From: Blakeslea trispora
Lineage: Eukaryota; Mucoromycota; Mucoromycetes; Mucorales; Choanephoraceae
Direction: 5' to 3'
Length of the DNA: 13,760 bases
NCBI GenBank assembly: GCA_025331445.1
Contig: JAIWNE010000261.1
Location: 1-13,760, forward strand
In this document: in pieces, positions 1 to 8,442 of the stretch
Position numbering within the stretch: the first letter of the stretch is position 1
Layout: every line of letters begins with the position of its first letter
Translations under genes and position numbers: made by a program
The notes under the pieces: model-generated
The model's database searches: none
What the model was told of the DNA's origin: nothing
Seen by the model: the letters and a program-made list of their open reading frames with translations, nothing else

Positions 1-46
1 CTATCAGTAACAGTGGTGATTTCGTTTACTCGTCACATCGACATAC
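1..46 (-). other. Possible start of intron 3 of the FAR1/MULE gene
   Basis: After the MULE C-x2-H segment the frame meets TGA at 33-35. Just before it is G|GTATGT at 41-47, a consensus fungal donor, so the stop is probably intronic. The AG at positions 2-1 could be the acceptor (46 nt), or it may lie outside the window. Confidence 0.35.
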
Positions 47-640
47 CATGCTTTGCTTCTTTGGTCATGTTCTTTATCAGCCTCTTCATAAAGTTATGTA
101 CAATATGTACATAGCAAAGAATGTGCTTCGACTCAGGAAACACAGTCTTGATGGCGTTCATCAAAGCTTGGTCTTTGTCAGTGACAAAGTTGTTTGGCAA
201 GCGATAAGAACTTGTTTCAAAGGCTAAGTGATTGACCTCAATTGGCGCATTGCCCACTCATACGACTCAGCAGTCTCATTTCGCATCCAACAGCCAGCAA
301 CATGAATGGTTGCAAGCTGTTTTGTTCTGGTCTCAGAAGCAATTGTACCAGCTACTACAAAGTTCAACAATACCATGCGATGGCTGTTGGTTTTGTAGGT
401 AGCATCAACTACTACACTTTCGTACAAGCGACGCAATTCTTCTCTGCCATGTCTGTGCATGAAGAAGACTGCGACTACTTTGTTTTCGCTGTCTGTCTTG
501 ACACGGACTTGGTGGCCAGTATGCTCCAAGTTGGAGATAAACTCTGGCATGTCAGCGAACATGTCACGACAGAAGCGTTGCTGAATGTTATGCAAGTCGC
601 TAACGGTGATGCCATTATCACAGTCCCTCTCAACTAGCAT

Positions 641-935
641 CTATGAAGGTTACAAATACATTAATTTTAGTATTTAACAAGACTGTGTATTTGTCTTAAC
701 AATTCAGAGGAAAGCATTGGTCTTATACAACTCAAACAAGACAAATTAACGTATAAATACCATGTTATAGTCATTGACTTTTAACAACGATAGTTTATCT
801 TTGCTCTTTATTTTGTATGCATTAGACATTTTACCAACCAATTATTGGTATCTCAAACACATCATCAAAAATGGTATCATTGAAACGATAGCGGATCGCA
901 CTAAAAAGATAGACATAAATAACTATTTGGCTTAC
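641..935 (-). other. Predicted intron 2 of the FAR1/MULE gene
   Basis: The donor is AAG|GTAAGC and the acceptor TTCATAG|ATG, phase 0 and 295 nt long. Splicing joins PSVVLK to MLVERDCDNG, the usual run between the FAR1 and MULE parts. A shorter acceptor at 901 (35 nt) would throw the frame into a stop. The length is large for a fungal intron of this kind. Confidence 0.55.
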
Positions 936-1177
936 CTTCAAGACAACACTAGGTGTCTCTCCTTTTCTCATCATGCTGCAGGCAAACTCAAAGTCTTCGG
1001 GAGCGAGCTTTCTGTAAACAGCATAGGTCGACAAGTCATTGTTCAGAGCATGGTTATGCTCGATAGTGACTTGTCGAACCTCCCAAGGATTTTCGACATC
1101 ACGTACCTTACTGACGTAGATACGCAAAGGACATTCCTTTCTGCCAGTCTTGTGAACCCTGGTGCTCTTTTGTTTAG

Positions 1178-1249
1178 CTAATAGAGTGTTTCCCGTTCAA
1201 ATTTCAGTTCCTCTGCTAATTTCGCTATACTTTTTTGATAAAATCTTAC
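1178..1249 (-). other. Predicted intron 1 of the FAR1/MULE gene
   Basis: A 72-nt GT-AG intron with donor ACA|GTAAGA and an acceptor ending ATTAG. Splicing in phase 1 joins the acidic linker to the reading frame holding the CPLRI segment of the FAR1 zinc finger, and it skips in-frame stops in both flanking frames. Confidence 0.65.
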
Positions 1250-1712
1250 TGTTGGCATCTTTTTCTGCCTCGTCTTTTTCTTCTTCGACTTCAGGCTTGA
1301 TGGCTTTTCTGTAAACGCCACCATGTCTACATTGCAAAGTGATGAAGCGGTCTTTGGCGCTTTTGCCAGTAGTGATGGGGCAGTTAAACTGCTTGACGAT
1401 CTCCTGAGCTTTTTCCCTAAGCTCTTCCATGCTCTTAAACTTGGCACCTACAAAAATGCCTTGCGCAACTCCTCATTCATGTCGCGAGAAGACTCGTCGA
1501 AGTTGGGTTTATTTTGCTCAACAATGACTTCCTCACTAGAAGACAAGTAGTCTTCGCTATCGCAGCTATCCCAATCAAAGATTCGTCAGCTTGTCTAACT
1601 TGAGAGTTAGCAGCGGTGAGTTGAGAGTTGTTAAAGGTAGCTTGAGAGTTCATTTTATAAAAAAAGTAGAAGGAGAAGTTTTTTTTGAAGCGCAAAAAAA
1701 AATTTAATAACA

Positions 1713-1816
1713 CGCGCTAACATTCTTTTTCGGGCTTCAAATTTGAGCTATTTTCATTGGCTAATATGTAGCTACGCCACTGAAGGGCCAAAATGTTAGC
1801 GCGGAATGTTAGCGCG
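1713..1816. repeat. GCTAACATT motif cluster upstream of the transposase gene
   Basis: CGCGCTAACATTC at 1713-1725 is the exact inverse of GAATGTTAGCGCG at 1804-1816. A further direct copy, AATGTTAGCGCG, lies at 1792-1803, 13 bp before the last one. The core ATGTTAGC also occurs in the E1 terminal block (about 2050-2057) and inverted in E2. The placement 60-165 bp upstream of the start codon suggests transposase or regulator binding sites. This is inferred from pattern only. Confidence 0.6.
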
Positions 1817-1821
1817 GGGAA

Positions 1822-2099
1822 CTTTATTCAAATCTTAAGCAGAGAAAAAATCACTGCCAAAAAAATTTAAAGAGCGAAATTTCTTTAAGCAGTGAAATGA
1901 TAGAAGAAATGTAAATGGTAATAACTTTATGAAAATACATCCAAATTCAATTCTGTAAAAAGTTTTGGAAGGCTAGAAGATACATCTACATTTCTGCCAA
2001 AAAAACCGCAACTTTCATAGTCAAAATCAAAAGTTGGAAAAATAAGCTCATGTTAGCCGCACTTGTCCGACGTGCGTCCGACTCGGGTTAGGTGTAGTG
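1822..2099 (+). repeat. Long inverted repeat, left arm (E1 terminal block)
   Basis: Pairs with 4261-4535 in inverse orientation. From 1830 inward to the terminus I count seven substitutions over about 280 bp including the flanking M terminus, roughly 97% identity. Similarity fades at CTTTA near 1822. It holds AAGCAGTG-type motifs in both orientations (about 1836, 1851, 1890) and the GC-rich CGTGCGTCCGAC segment at 2071-2082 near the tip. Confidence 0.95.
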
Positions 2100-2118
2100 A
2101 CCACTACAAAAAAATTTA

Positions 2119-2161
2119 TACATTTCACGGAACTTTCGCCGTGAAAGTTCCGTGAAATGTA
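2119..2161. repeat. Perfect palindrome, 19-bp arms, 5-nt loop
   Basis: The arms 2119-2137 and 2143-2161 are exact inverse copies around GCCGT. Each arm contains TTCACGG/CCGTGAA, which recurs as CGTGAAATGTA at about 2227-2237 and CGTGAGATGTA at about 2284-2294. It lies directly inside the M left terminus. Confidence 0.9.
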
Positions 2162-2189
2162 CAAACTACATTAATGTGACAAGGTGTAT

Positions 2190-2335
2190 ATTTAAGCGAA
2201 ATTATACCTTTCAGGCCTCAATGTTGCGTGAAATGTATAAATTTTTAAGCAGACAAAAATTATACCTTTCAGGCCTTAATTTCCGTGAGATGTACCTTTC
2301 TTTAGGCTGGCAAAAAACATACCTTTCGGCCTGTA
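2190..2335 (+). repeat. Subterminal tandem repeat of M, period about 58 bp
   Basis: The 20-mer AAATTATACCTTTCAGGCCT occurs exactly at 2199-2218 and 2257-2276, 58 bp apart. A third, degraded copy (ATACCTTTCGGCCT) begins at 2319. Each unit starts with TTTAAGC or TTTAGGC and contains CGTGARATGTA. These look like protein-binding arrays of a DNA transposon. Confidence 0.85.
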
Positions 2336-4242
2336 ATCTTTAACTTTCAACCAACATTACAGGCCTATACCTTGATCCTATTTGCTCTTTTGCTTGAAAC
2401 GTGTAGCATGTCATTGGCTCCAAAAAAAAGTTCGGCGTTTACACTATTTCATTCCCATAGGCTCTTTTATGTTACATTATTAACGAATGCTATAAATACA
2501 CTTCTTTGCTGTTCGACCTTGGTTTAAAGATGTATTCTTTATTTGGTATATATTGCTTTTGTTTATTGGCTGCTACGCCTTGTATCATTACTCTTTTGGT
2601 ATACGGTTAAAATATAATACGGAAAACGTTTGTGTATTCTTTTATATTATTGGTTTATTTATTGCAATTATTACTATATACTATATATTGGGCGTACTCT
2701 ACACGTCGCACCATTGGCTTATTCTATATTGAACGTACCAGGCTCCCATGCTCACTTTGGCCTCTTTACTGGCCAAACGTATTGCAGTCTTGAGAATTTT
2801 TACTTACCTTTGGATATACATTTTTTTGTCATTGAATACTTGTCATAACGGCTACAGAAAGGCGAAAAAGTGCAAAAGCGGCTTGGTTCTTGTCATAAGC
2901 AAATAGACTACTATTAAAATAGTATAAAATAAAGGGATTAGAACCAGCTTATTATATGATGATAATCAAAAAAACTTACCTTTGGATGCTTTGAGATTTG
3001 GCCTTTACAGATATACAGAGCAGACCATCTAGTAGATAGAATCAACTCAAAGTTAGCGACTAAATAAGCTTATCAAAACCTTTTACTTACTCAGTAACCT
3101 ATGTTGGGGTTTGCCAGCTTATTTACAACAACCGTAGACGCAGAGCTAGTCAATACACTACAAAATTTCAGCAGATAAATGTTAGTGATGCCCTTACAAC
3201 TAAGCAAAGTGTTTACCTTTCTAGCATCATGTACAATAATAAGACTAGTTGATTGCTTGAGACTACTCTAAACGCAAGTTGACTTATATCAGTATCAGAT
3301 CTTTTCTTTTTGTAAAATACAAACCTGGAACCACTGAGAGAAGAGAAGATAAAGAAAAGGAAATAAAGAGAAAAAAAAGGAACACACAAAATTTTATTAG
3401 TTTTTACATCTTTTTTTTTGGCCTGTTCCAATCAACGCTCAGGATCTGTATTATTCTAGTTCCGATTTATTTCTTTTTGAAAATTTATTTTCTTTTGAAC
3501 AGATTAATACCATTTAGACTACAAGGTGTATATAGCGTGATTTCAGCTCATCTAGTACTTTGAAGCTACATCTGCTCAACATCAGTACATTGACAGTTGT
3601 GTTTTGTCTTCTTTCAACCAAGTGTAGAGACGATTTATATTTGAACCCTTAAACAATAATAAACTATTCTTTTTTACAAAACGACACCTTTTATTGTAGT
3701 AAATCGTACTTTTATAGCCACCAAATACAATGCTTGCGAAAGCTTGGCCATAATATCGTGATTGAATGGTTTTTTGATATAATAAGAGATGGTTTAGTTG
3801 AAGAGACTTTCTCGATGAGCAACAAAAATACTAATAGTATCAGCTTAGAACATAACGTTCCTTTTTAAGCAAACTTAGCAGTTTTAAGGCGGGGGTTTGG
3901 CTTGTTTTCTGCTTGTCTATCAGAGTTTTTTTCTCTCTCTCCTTTTTTTTAATGTGTGACAAAGCCCAGACATTAGACATTTTTAGCACTTTGAAATTTT
4001 TTGACCTTTTTTTTTTATAAGTTAAATAAAATTTTAATTCAATAGCTATAAAGAAGCATATGTTTGCAGTAAAGACTTCAACATTTTTACATGGGTGTAT
4101 GCTAGACAATGAGGGATACACTCTGTCCAAGTTTCAGCAGATTCTGATCATTTTTGAGAGATAGGATTTTTTACTGCTTAAAGACCCCGTGAAAGGACCC
4201 ATTTAATGTAGGAAATTTTTTATCACATTCAGGCCTCAAGTG
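2336..4242. other. Interior of M, no gene recognised
   Basis: This is AT-rich sequence with long T tracts (for example about 3940-3952 and 4003-4018). All open frames are short, low-complexity and without known motifs. Two copies of ACTTACCTTTGGAT, at about 2811 and 2976, look like minus-strand splice donors, but no exon chain can be supported. Confidence 0.6.
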
Positions 4243-4257
4243 TAAATTTTTTGTAGT

Positions 4258-4260
4258 GCT
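4258..4260. repeat. E2 target-site duplication, left copy (GCT)
   Basis: GCT directly precedes CACTACACC. The same triplet directly follows TAGTG at 7318. Three base pairs is the standard CACTA/EnSpm duplication length. A 3-bp match alone has a 1 in 64 chance of being random. The G is also the last base of M. Confidence 0.6.
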
Positions 4261-4535
4261 CACTACACCTAACCCGTGTCGGACGCACGTCGGACAAGTG
4301 CGGCTAACATGAGCTTATTTTTCCAACTTTTGATTTTGACTATGAAAGTTGCTGTTTTTTTGGCAGAAATGTAGATGTATCTTCTGGTCTTCCAAAACTT
4401 TTTACAGAATTGAATTTGGATGTATTTTCATAAAGTTATTACCATTTACATTTCTTCTATCATTTCACTGCTTAAAGAAATTTCGCTCTTTGAATTTTTT
4501 TGGCAGTGATTTTTTCTCTGCCTAAGATTTTAAAG
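4261..4535 (-). repeat. Long inverted repeat, right arm (E2 left end block)
   Basis: Inverse copy of 1822-2099 at about 97% identity. Similarity stops near CTTTAAA at 4530-4535, beyond which E1 and E2 share nothing visible. It carries the same AAGCAGTG-like subterminal motifs, and GGCTAACAT at about 4303-4311. Confidence 0.95.
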
Positions 4536-6630
4536 CAACTTGATTTTCTTAATGCTGAGGAGTTTGAAATGTCTTGTCATTTTTTCTTCAAAAAAAATAA
4601 AGACCTGAAAAATCACTGCTTAAAAAATTGGAAAACACTTTCGGAAATGAAGATATTAAAAACTGAGAATGAGACTCACAAAATAATTGGGAAAATCTTT
4701 TAAAAATGGGAAATAAAAAACTTAAAGCACTGAAAAAAAAGAGACTCTCAAAAAAAAAGATACTAGAAAAAATACACAAAAAAAAGAGGTTGAAAATAAA
4801 AGAGACACCTAAAAAAACACTTGAACGATTGCTTAAAGATGGGTAGTTTGAAAAGCCAAAAGCTGTCAAAATAAAGACGTAAGCAACATACAAACATAAT
4901 TTAATCCTTATGCTTGATCTTGTTAAAGCTACTCCTATAAAAGGTTTATTTTTGAAATACAGTACAAAGACGCTAATCCCTTTTATATTTGATAGATAAG
5001 GTAAAGCCAAAGTCATTATCACACACTATTCTATGCCAGCAGCCCTTTTTATCGTATTCCATTCCCTTATACTCGTTTCAATACATATCATCCCAGAATA
5101 ACATAACCGTAAATACAAGTAAAGTAATAACTTGACAAGATGTTGTCTTTTTTTTATTGCTTAAATACAATTCTTCAACCAAATATTCAAGGTCACTGTT
5201 CGTGATGCAGTCCGTTCCAATAAAGAGCCGTTTACAATCCAAACCAAAAGTATTACTTACCTTTTACCTGGTTAGTAATAAAGCGTTCAACAGTAGATTT
5301 CAATAATTGTGTACTGACAATAACTAAAACTTGGGTGTAGAAAAACAGTGATGCTGAAATGAGAGGATCTTACACGTTTGCTGGCGATAGCTCTTTTTTG
5401 TAGACACAGTCAAAGTCATTCTAGTTTTGTTTACGTGTTTTTTGCTCTAAACTTCTAGACTCTTGTAAGATTGTTGATTGCGCACTTGCATTGCGTTGCT
5501 TTGTTGTGATGACGGGAGTTTGTTGAGGCTCATCAACTTGGTTAGAAATATACGAGTAGTGAGTAAAAGTTCATTTAGTGATAAAAATAAAATAAAATAG
5601 AAGGAAAAAGAAAAAAACTGTCTGAGAAAAAAAAATACCTTAGAAAAACTTTTTTTTTAAAAAAAAGGGCTCATTTAATGCTAACATTGTCTACTTTAAA
5701 TGGCTTGCTATGGCAATCTAATTAAACCATCTTGACTATCTGTTGTAATGAATTACATGGCCTATGGATATCGACACTATTAAGCTGATTAGCAAAGTCT
5801 CATGTAAAGCACAATGTTAACAGCTATTCTTTGTGTTACTGATGAGAGAGAAAAATCATCTATCTTCAGTCTCTGTTCATCTAATTTTCTACGGATCGTA
5901 TTTTTACAGATCTTTTTTTTGTTTTCGATTCATTTTTTATCACGAAAATAGAAATTTGTCAATATGTCATTTTATTTAGACATACTTTTTCCTTTTTTTT
6001 TTATTCTTTTCTCTTCCATTTCTTTTACTTTTTTTATATTTTGAAATAAAACATGTAAGTACTTTCCCATACCCAAGCAGGAGTTTATTGAATATTATTC
6101 TCCATGTAGGCATGTTATCTTTAGAGCTTATGAAGACTGATACATAATTTAAGGTACAATTTGACATACAAGTATATTGCTGTTTACTTACCATCTTTTT
6201 TTTTTCTTAAGATTAGTCACGTAATTTTGTCTTTTCTCGAGAAACTTGGTATAAAAGTAAGTAAAGCCATTGAGTATGACTCAAGGCCTCTCTAACTGTT
6301 CTATTTAGTTACCTTAGACACTCGTAATTGTATCTGGCTATAACTTGAGGTGCTATGATGCTTTAGTATGTAAGTAAATGATTAAATTATCTCATTTCGG
6401 TTTAACTTATTCAGTTTTTCTAGTTTCTTTTCTGTTGTTGAGCTTCTATCGCTTTAGCGCATCGCCCTTTACTTTCCGGATGGCTGTTTGAGACTTTTAA
6501 AGTAAGTAAATGACATTATTTTCTGCTGGCTTTATAACTAACTTTCTTAGCATTTTAATAGTCATTTCGCTAGGATTTTTCTGATTTTTAAATGCTTGAA
6601 ATACAAGAAATTGTTGCCATTTTGTTATAA
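4536..6630. other. Interior of E2, no gene recognised
   Basis: The first part (about 4580-4830) is A-rich with degenerate recurrences of GAGACTC followed by A runs. Elsewhere there are A/T homopolymer tracts, such as 5585-5670 and the pyrimidine tract about 5988-6042. I find no conserved motif, RNA gene or sustained coding pattern on either strand. Confidence 0.6.
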
Positions 6631-6775
6631 CTGATTTTGCTCTTTTGCCTACCTTTCGCCTGTTATTTTGCCTGCCTTTCGTCTGCTTTTTGGTTGCTTT
6701 TTGGCTGTATTTCGCCTGCTTTTTGGCTGTGTTTTGCCCATCATTTTGCCTACTATTTTGGCTGGATTTCTGCCT
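6631..6775 (+). repeat. Degenerate minisatellite, 11-12 bp unit
   Basis: About 12-13 units of the form CTTTTTGGCTG, TATTTCGCCTG or CCTTTCGTCTG run through this stretch. The repeat gives lysine/glutamine-rich open frames on the minus strand, which I regard as by-products. Confidence 0.85.
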
Positions 6776-7129
6776 ATTCATTCTACCTGGATTCCTATAG
6801 AACCCCTAATATTTTCCCCCTGTATAAGCTATTATTTTCAGCCAATATATACCATTTTTTATAATAAAAAGCACTATTTTTAGACCTATGATCCTCTATA
6901 TTTGATCTATATAACCCAATCATAAAGAAATGTATTGACGTAAAGAAGCCCATTTTGTCCAATTAAAAGCATACATTTAATAAAGATACCCGAGTATGAA
7001 GCCAATTAAAACGAGTTAATGATTGTATATTTTGTCAAAGAAGCCAATTGAACGAGGATGTCATTGGTAAACAATCCAATCAGGTCTCTTTAATGGAAGC
7101 GAAAGACAAAGAGGTTCACTCAAATTCTG
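6776..7129. other. E2 right interior, weak repeats only
   Basis: GAAGCCAATT recurs at 6998 and 7040, with a variant at 6945, beside TTTTGTC. These are degenerate repeats. No coding sequence is supported. Confidence 0.5.
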
Positions 7130-7245
7130 ATGCGAAAACACAAGACGTTGCTCCGCCCTGTCTTCCAATGCGTTGACACATGACAGTGTTCCGTTTTGTC
7201 GTCTCAATGCGAAAACACATGACGGCGTGCGCCGTACGGTTAACT
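7130..7245 (+). repeat. Three tandem 38-39 bp units in the GC-rich end of E2
   Basis: The units begin at 7130, 7168 and 7207, each opening ATGCG followed by a variable pair and a shared ACACAWGAC core. The block is much richer in GC than its surroundings. A minus-strand frame across it shows a 13-residue periodicity, which is just the 39-bp period. Confidence 0.75.
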
Positions 7246-7278
7246 TGCCTGAAACGTGCGTAACAAGCAAGTTAACCG
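7237..7278. repeat. Inverted repeat near E2 right end
   Basis: CGGTTAACTTGC (7237-7248) and GCAAGTTAACCG (7267-7278) are perfect 12-bp arms with an 18-nt spacer. The distal arm contains the GTTAACCGCA sequence that matches, in inverse, the TGCGGYTAAC motif found at the same distance from the E2 left tip. Confidence 0.9.
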
Positions 7279-7318
7279 CAGAAAATGGCGTGCGTGCGAC
7301 GACCCTTTAGGTGTAGTG

Positions 7319-7321
7319 GCT
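7319..7321. repeat. E2 target-site duplication, right copy (GCT)
   Basis: GCT follows the TAGTG terminus immediately and matches 4258-4260. Confidence 0.6.
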
Positions 7322-8389
7322 ACTTCTATTGATTAGTATGTACGTTATGTATCAATGGATACGACAAATGTGACAACTCTATATCTCTCCAGTATGTTTA
7401 CCTTTGATTCGAACAAGTGAAGAAAGAAGTAATGAACAAAGGAAGATAGCCGACTGTAAAAACTATCAATAAACACAAAGGAAGATATAACAATAACAAG
7501 ACTTAGGCACTTGTAAGCTTCAAAGACAGAATTTGAAGGTAGTTATAAGAAAGAGAAAGAAAAACTCGATTAGGTTTATTATGAGGCACGAAGCACTCTA
7601 TTTAAAATGATAGACTAATAACTTAGTCAACAAAAATAATTTCTACAATCATCAATAAAACAAATCACAATAGTGATTTCAAAAACATTTTCTTATATCT
7701 AGCGGAACCTTTCTTGAGAGTACTTCCAAAAATAGAGACAACGTGAACAATAGCCAAGATAAACTGTCAAATTGTAATATTAACAATCTTCAGTGACACC
7801 GACATTGATCGCTAATTCAATAATGAATTAAACGTAGCATCATTTTAGCACAACAGAGAGATATCAGAACAATAAGATCGGAATAACCAAAAACGAAAAA
7901 GAGAGATCCCCAACAACGATTTCTAATGGACTTGCTAGTCATACCAGAGTAGCACCAGAGACAGAAATAACGCCATCAATAACAGTAGAGAGGATAGAGA
8001 AAATAAAATAATAAAAGAAATAACGGTAATTCAAAATAAAAATAAAATAAAGGAAATCAATACAATAAGAAAATAAAATAAACAAAGAATCAAAACAAGA
8101 ATAGAGTGAACAAGACAAGAAAAGAGGAACAGAGAGTAACGATTACTATAAAATAGTATATGCTTCAACAACCTAGTCATGACAACCAGAACAATACAAC
8201 GAGGACTTGACTTGCAATCAATAATTAACCGGATAGTGTTTCTATTGGCTACAACTGTTGCCAGCTATTACTCCTCTCATAACGGAGTAATACAAACCAG
8301 ACTTGTACCTCAAAACACCTATCCACAACACACAAGAACCAAAGCAACTTCATCATAATCACCAGTCAGCACAACCTTAGAGAACAGCA
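7322..8389. other. A-rich flank upstream of the tRNA, no gene recognised
   Basis: The + strand is strongly A over T (for example 7975-8120, with AATAAAATAA-type runs), in contrast to the T-rich DNA left of 7322. All frames are broken by frequent stops. A small hairpin lies at 8266-8292. Confidence 0.6.
8266..8292. repeat. Short hairpin, 9-bp perfect arms
   Basis: TATTACTCC (8266-8274) and GGAGTAATA (8284-8292) are separated by 9 nt. It lies about 150 bp upstream of the tRNA. No function can be assigned. Confidence 0.6.
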
Positions 8390-8395
8390 TATAAA
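8390..8395 (+). promoter_or_regulatory. TATA-like box upstream of tRNA-Arg
   Basis: TATAAA lies 48 bp before the mature tRNA 5' end. Upstream TATA elements assist Pol III in some eukaryotes. In AT-rich DNA a chance occurrence is quite possible. Confidence 0.35.
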
Positions 8396-8442
8396 GCGAG
8401 AAAAGCAACACAAACAATCCAAACATACGTCAAATGTAACTC

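Larger units (their letters stand above)
1..1653 (-). pseudogene. FAR1/MULE-type transposase, frameshifted and partial at its 3' end
   Basis: This is a FAR1-like DNA-binding domain followed by a MULE transposase domain. I chose the ATG at 1651-1653. A serine/glutamate-rich acidic leader comes first. The zinc-binding part has Cys at 1329-1331, Cys at 1131-1133 and an HNH pair at 1050-1058. The MULE core shows VVVDATYKTN with the first catalytic Asp at 404-406, FVTDKDQALM with the second Asp at 177-179, and a C-x2-H pair at about 104-116. The third acidic residue would lie beyond the edge. Two introns (1178-1249, 641-935) restore collinearity and a third may start at 46. Three frame breaks remain, at 1577-1579, 1452-1456 and 226-227, each explained by one missing T. 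They may be true decay or sequence error. The family assignment is strong; activity is unlikely as read. Confidence 0.8.
1..2099 (-). mobile_element. E1: CACTA-ended DNA transposon, partial (runs off left edge)
   Basis: The right terminus is TTAGGTGTAGTG at 2088-2099, the inverse of CACTACACCTAA that opens E2 at 4261. The terminal 278 bp (1822-2099) match the E2 left end at about 97%. Inside this block, about 170 bp further in, a minus-strand transposase-like gene starts at 1653, as expected for an element whose terminal block carries the promoter. The other end is outside the window. If the target duplication is 3 bp, as for E2, it should be ACC (2100-2102). I see the terminus and the shared block. 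That the gene belongs to this element is inferred from its position. Confidence 0.6.
2102..4258. mobile_element. M: CACTA-ended non-autonomous element between E1 and E2
   Basis: It begins CACTACAAAAAAATTTA (2102-2118) and ends TAAATTTTTTGTAGTG (4243-4258), inverse copies differing by one A/T in the run. The length is 2157 bp. The left subterminal region holds a perfect palindrome and a 58-bp-period repeat, and one diverged repeat unit (TTCAGGCCTCAA) sits next to the right end. Such subterminal repeats are usual in CACTA elements. No matching target duplication is visible: the 2-bp spacers to its neighbours are AC and CT. The calling as one element therefore rests on its ends alone. Confidence 0.5.
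4261..7318. mobile_element. E2: non-autonomous CACTA element, 3058 bp
   Basis: The ends are CACTACACCTAA (4261-4272) and TTAGGTGTAGTG (7307-7318), 12-bp perfect inverted repeats starting with CACTA and flanked by GCT on both sides. TGCGGYTAAC occurs at positions 39-48 from both ends, with a looser ACGCACG match between, so the end homology covers about 48 bp. The left 275 bp are nearly identical to the E1 end. There is no ORF with a recognisable domain, so movement would depend on a transposase supplied elsewhere. The family assignment follows from termini plus duplication length. Confidence 0.8.

Noticed and set aside
242..637. Plus-strand open frame of 131 codons
   Set aside because: It lies opposite the MULE transposase exon, which has clear catalytic motifs; the + strand frame has none.
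774..1181. Plus-strand open frame of 135 codons
   Set aside because: Antisense to the FAR1 part and intron 2 of the transposase gene; no motif and no independent support.
4588..5022. Minus-strand frame rich in Phe, Ser and Leu that resembles a membrane protein
   Set aside because: It is the complement of A-rich low-complexity DNA inside E2; hydrophobicity comes from T-rich codons, with no conserved feature.
2811..6510. Scattered GTAAGT/ACTTAC strings suggesting a multi-exon gene
   Set aside because: Their number is about what AT-rich DNA gives by chance, and no intervening stretch reads as exons with recognisable protein.
6497..6781. Lys/Gln-rich minus-strand protein
   Set aside because: Its repeat pattern is fully explained by the 11-12 bp minisatellite.
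6631..7245. CRISPR-like array
   Set aside because: The repeats are degenerate, contiguous tandem units without unique spacers in a eukaryotic context.
7061..7270. Minus-strand frame with a 13-residue repeat
   Set aside because: The periodicity follows from the 38-39 bp DNA repeat, and the 38-bp spacing would break a maintained frame; it lies in a transposon end.
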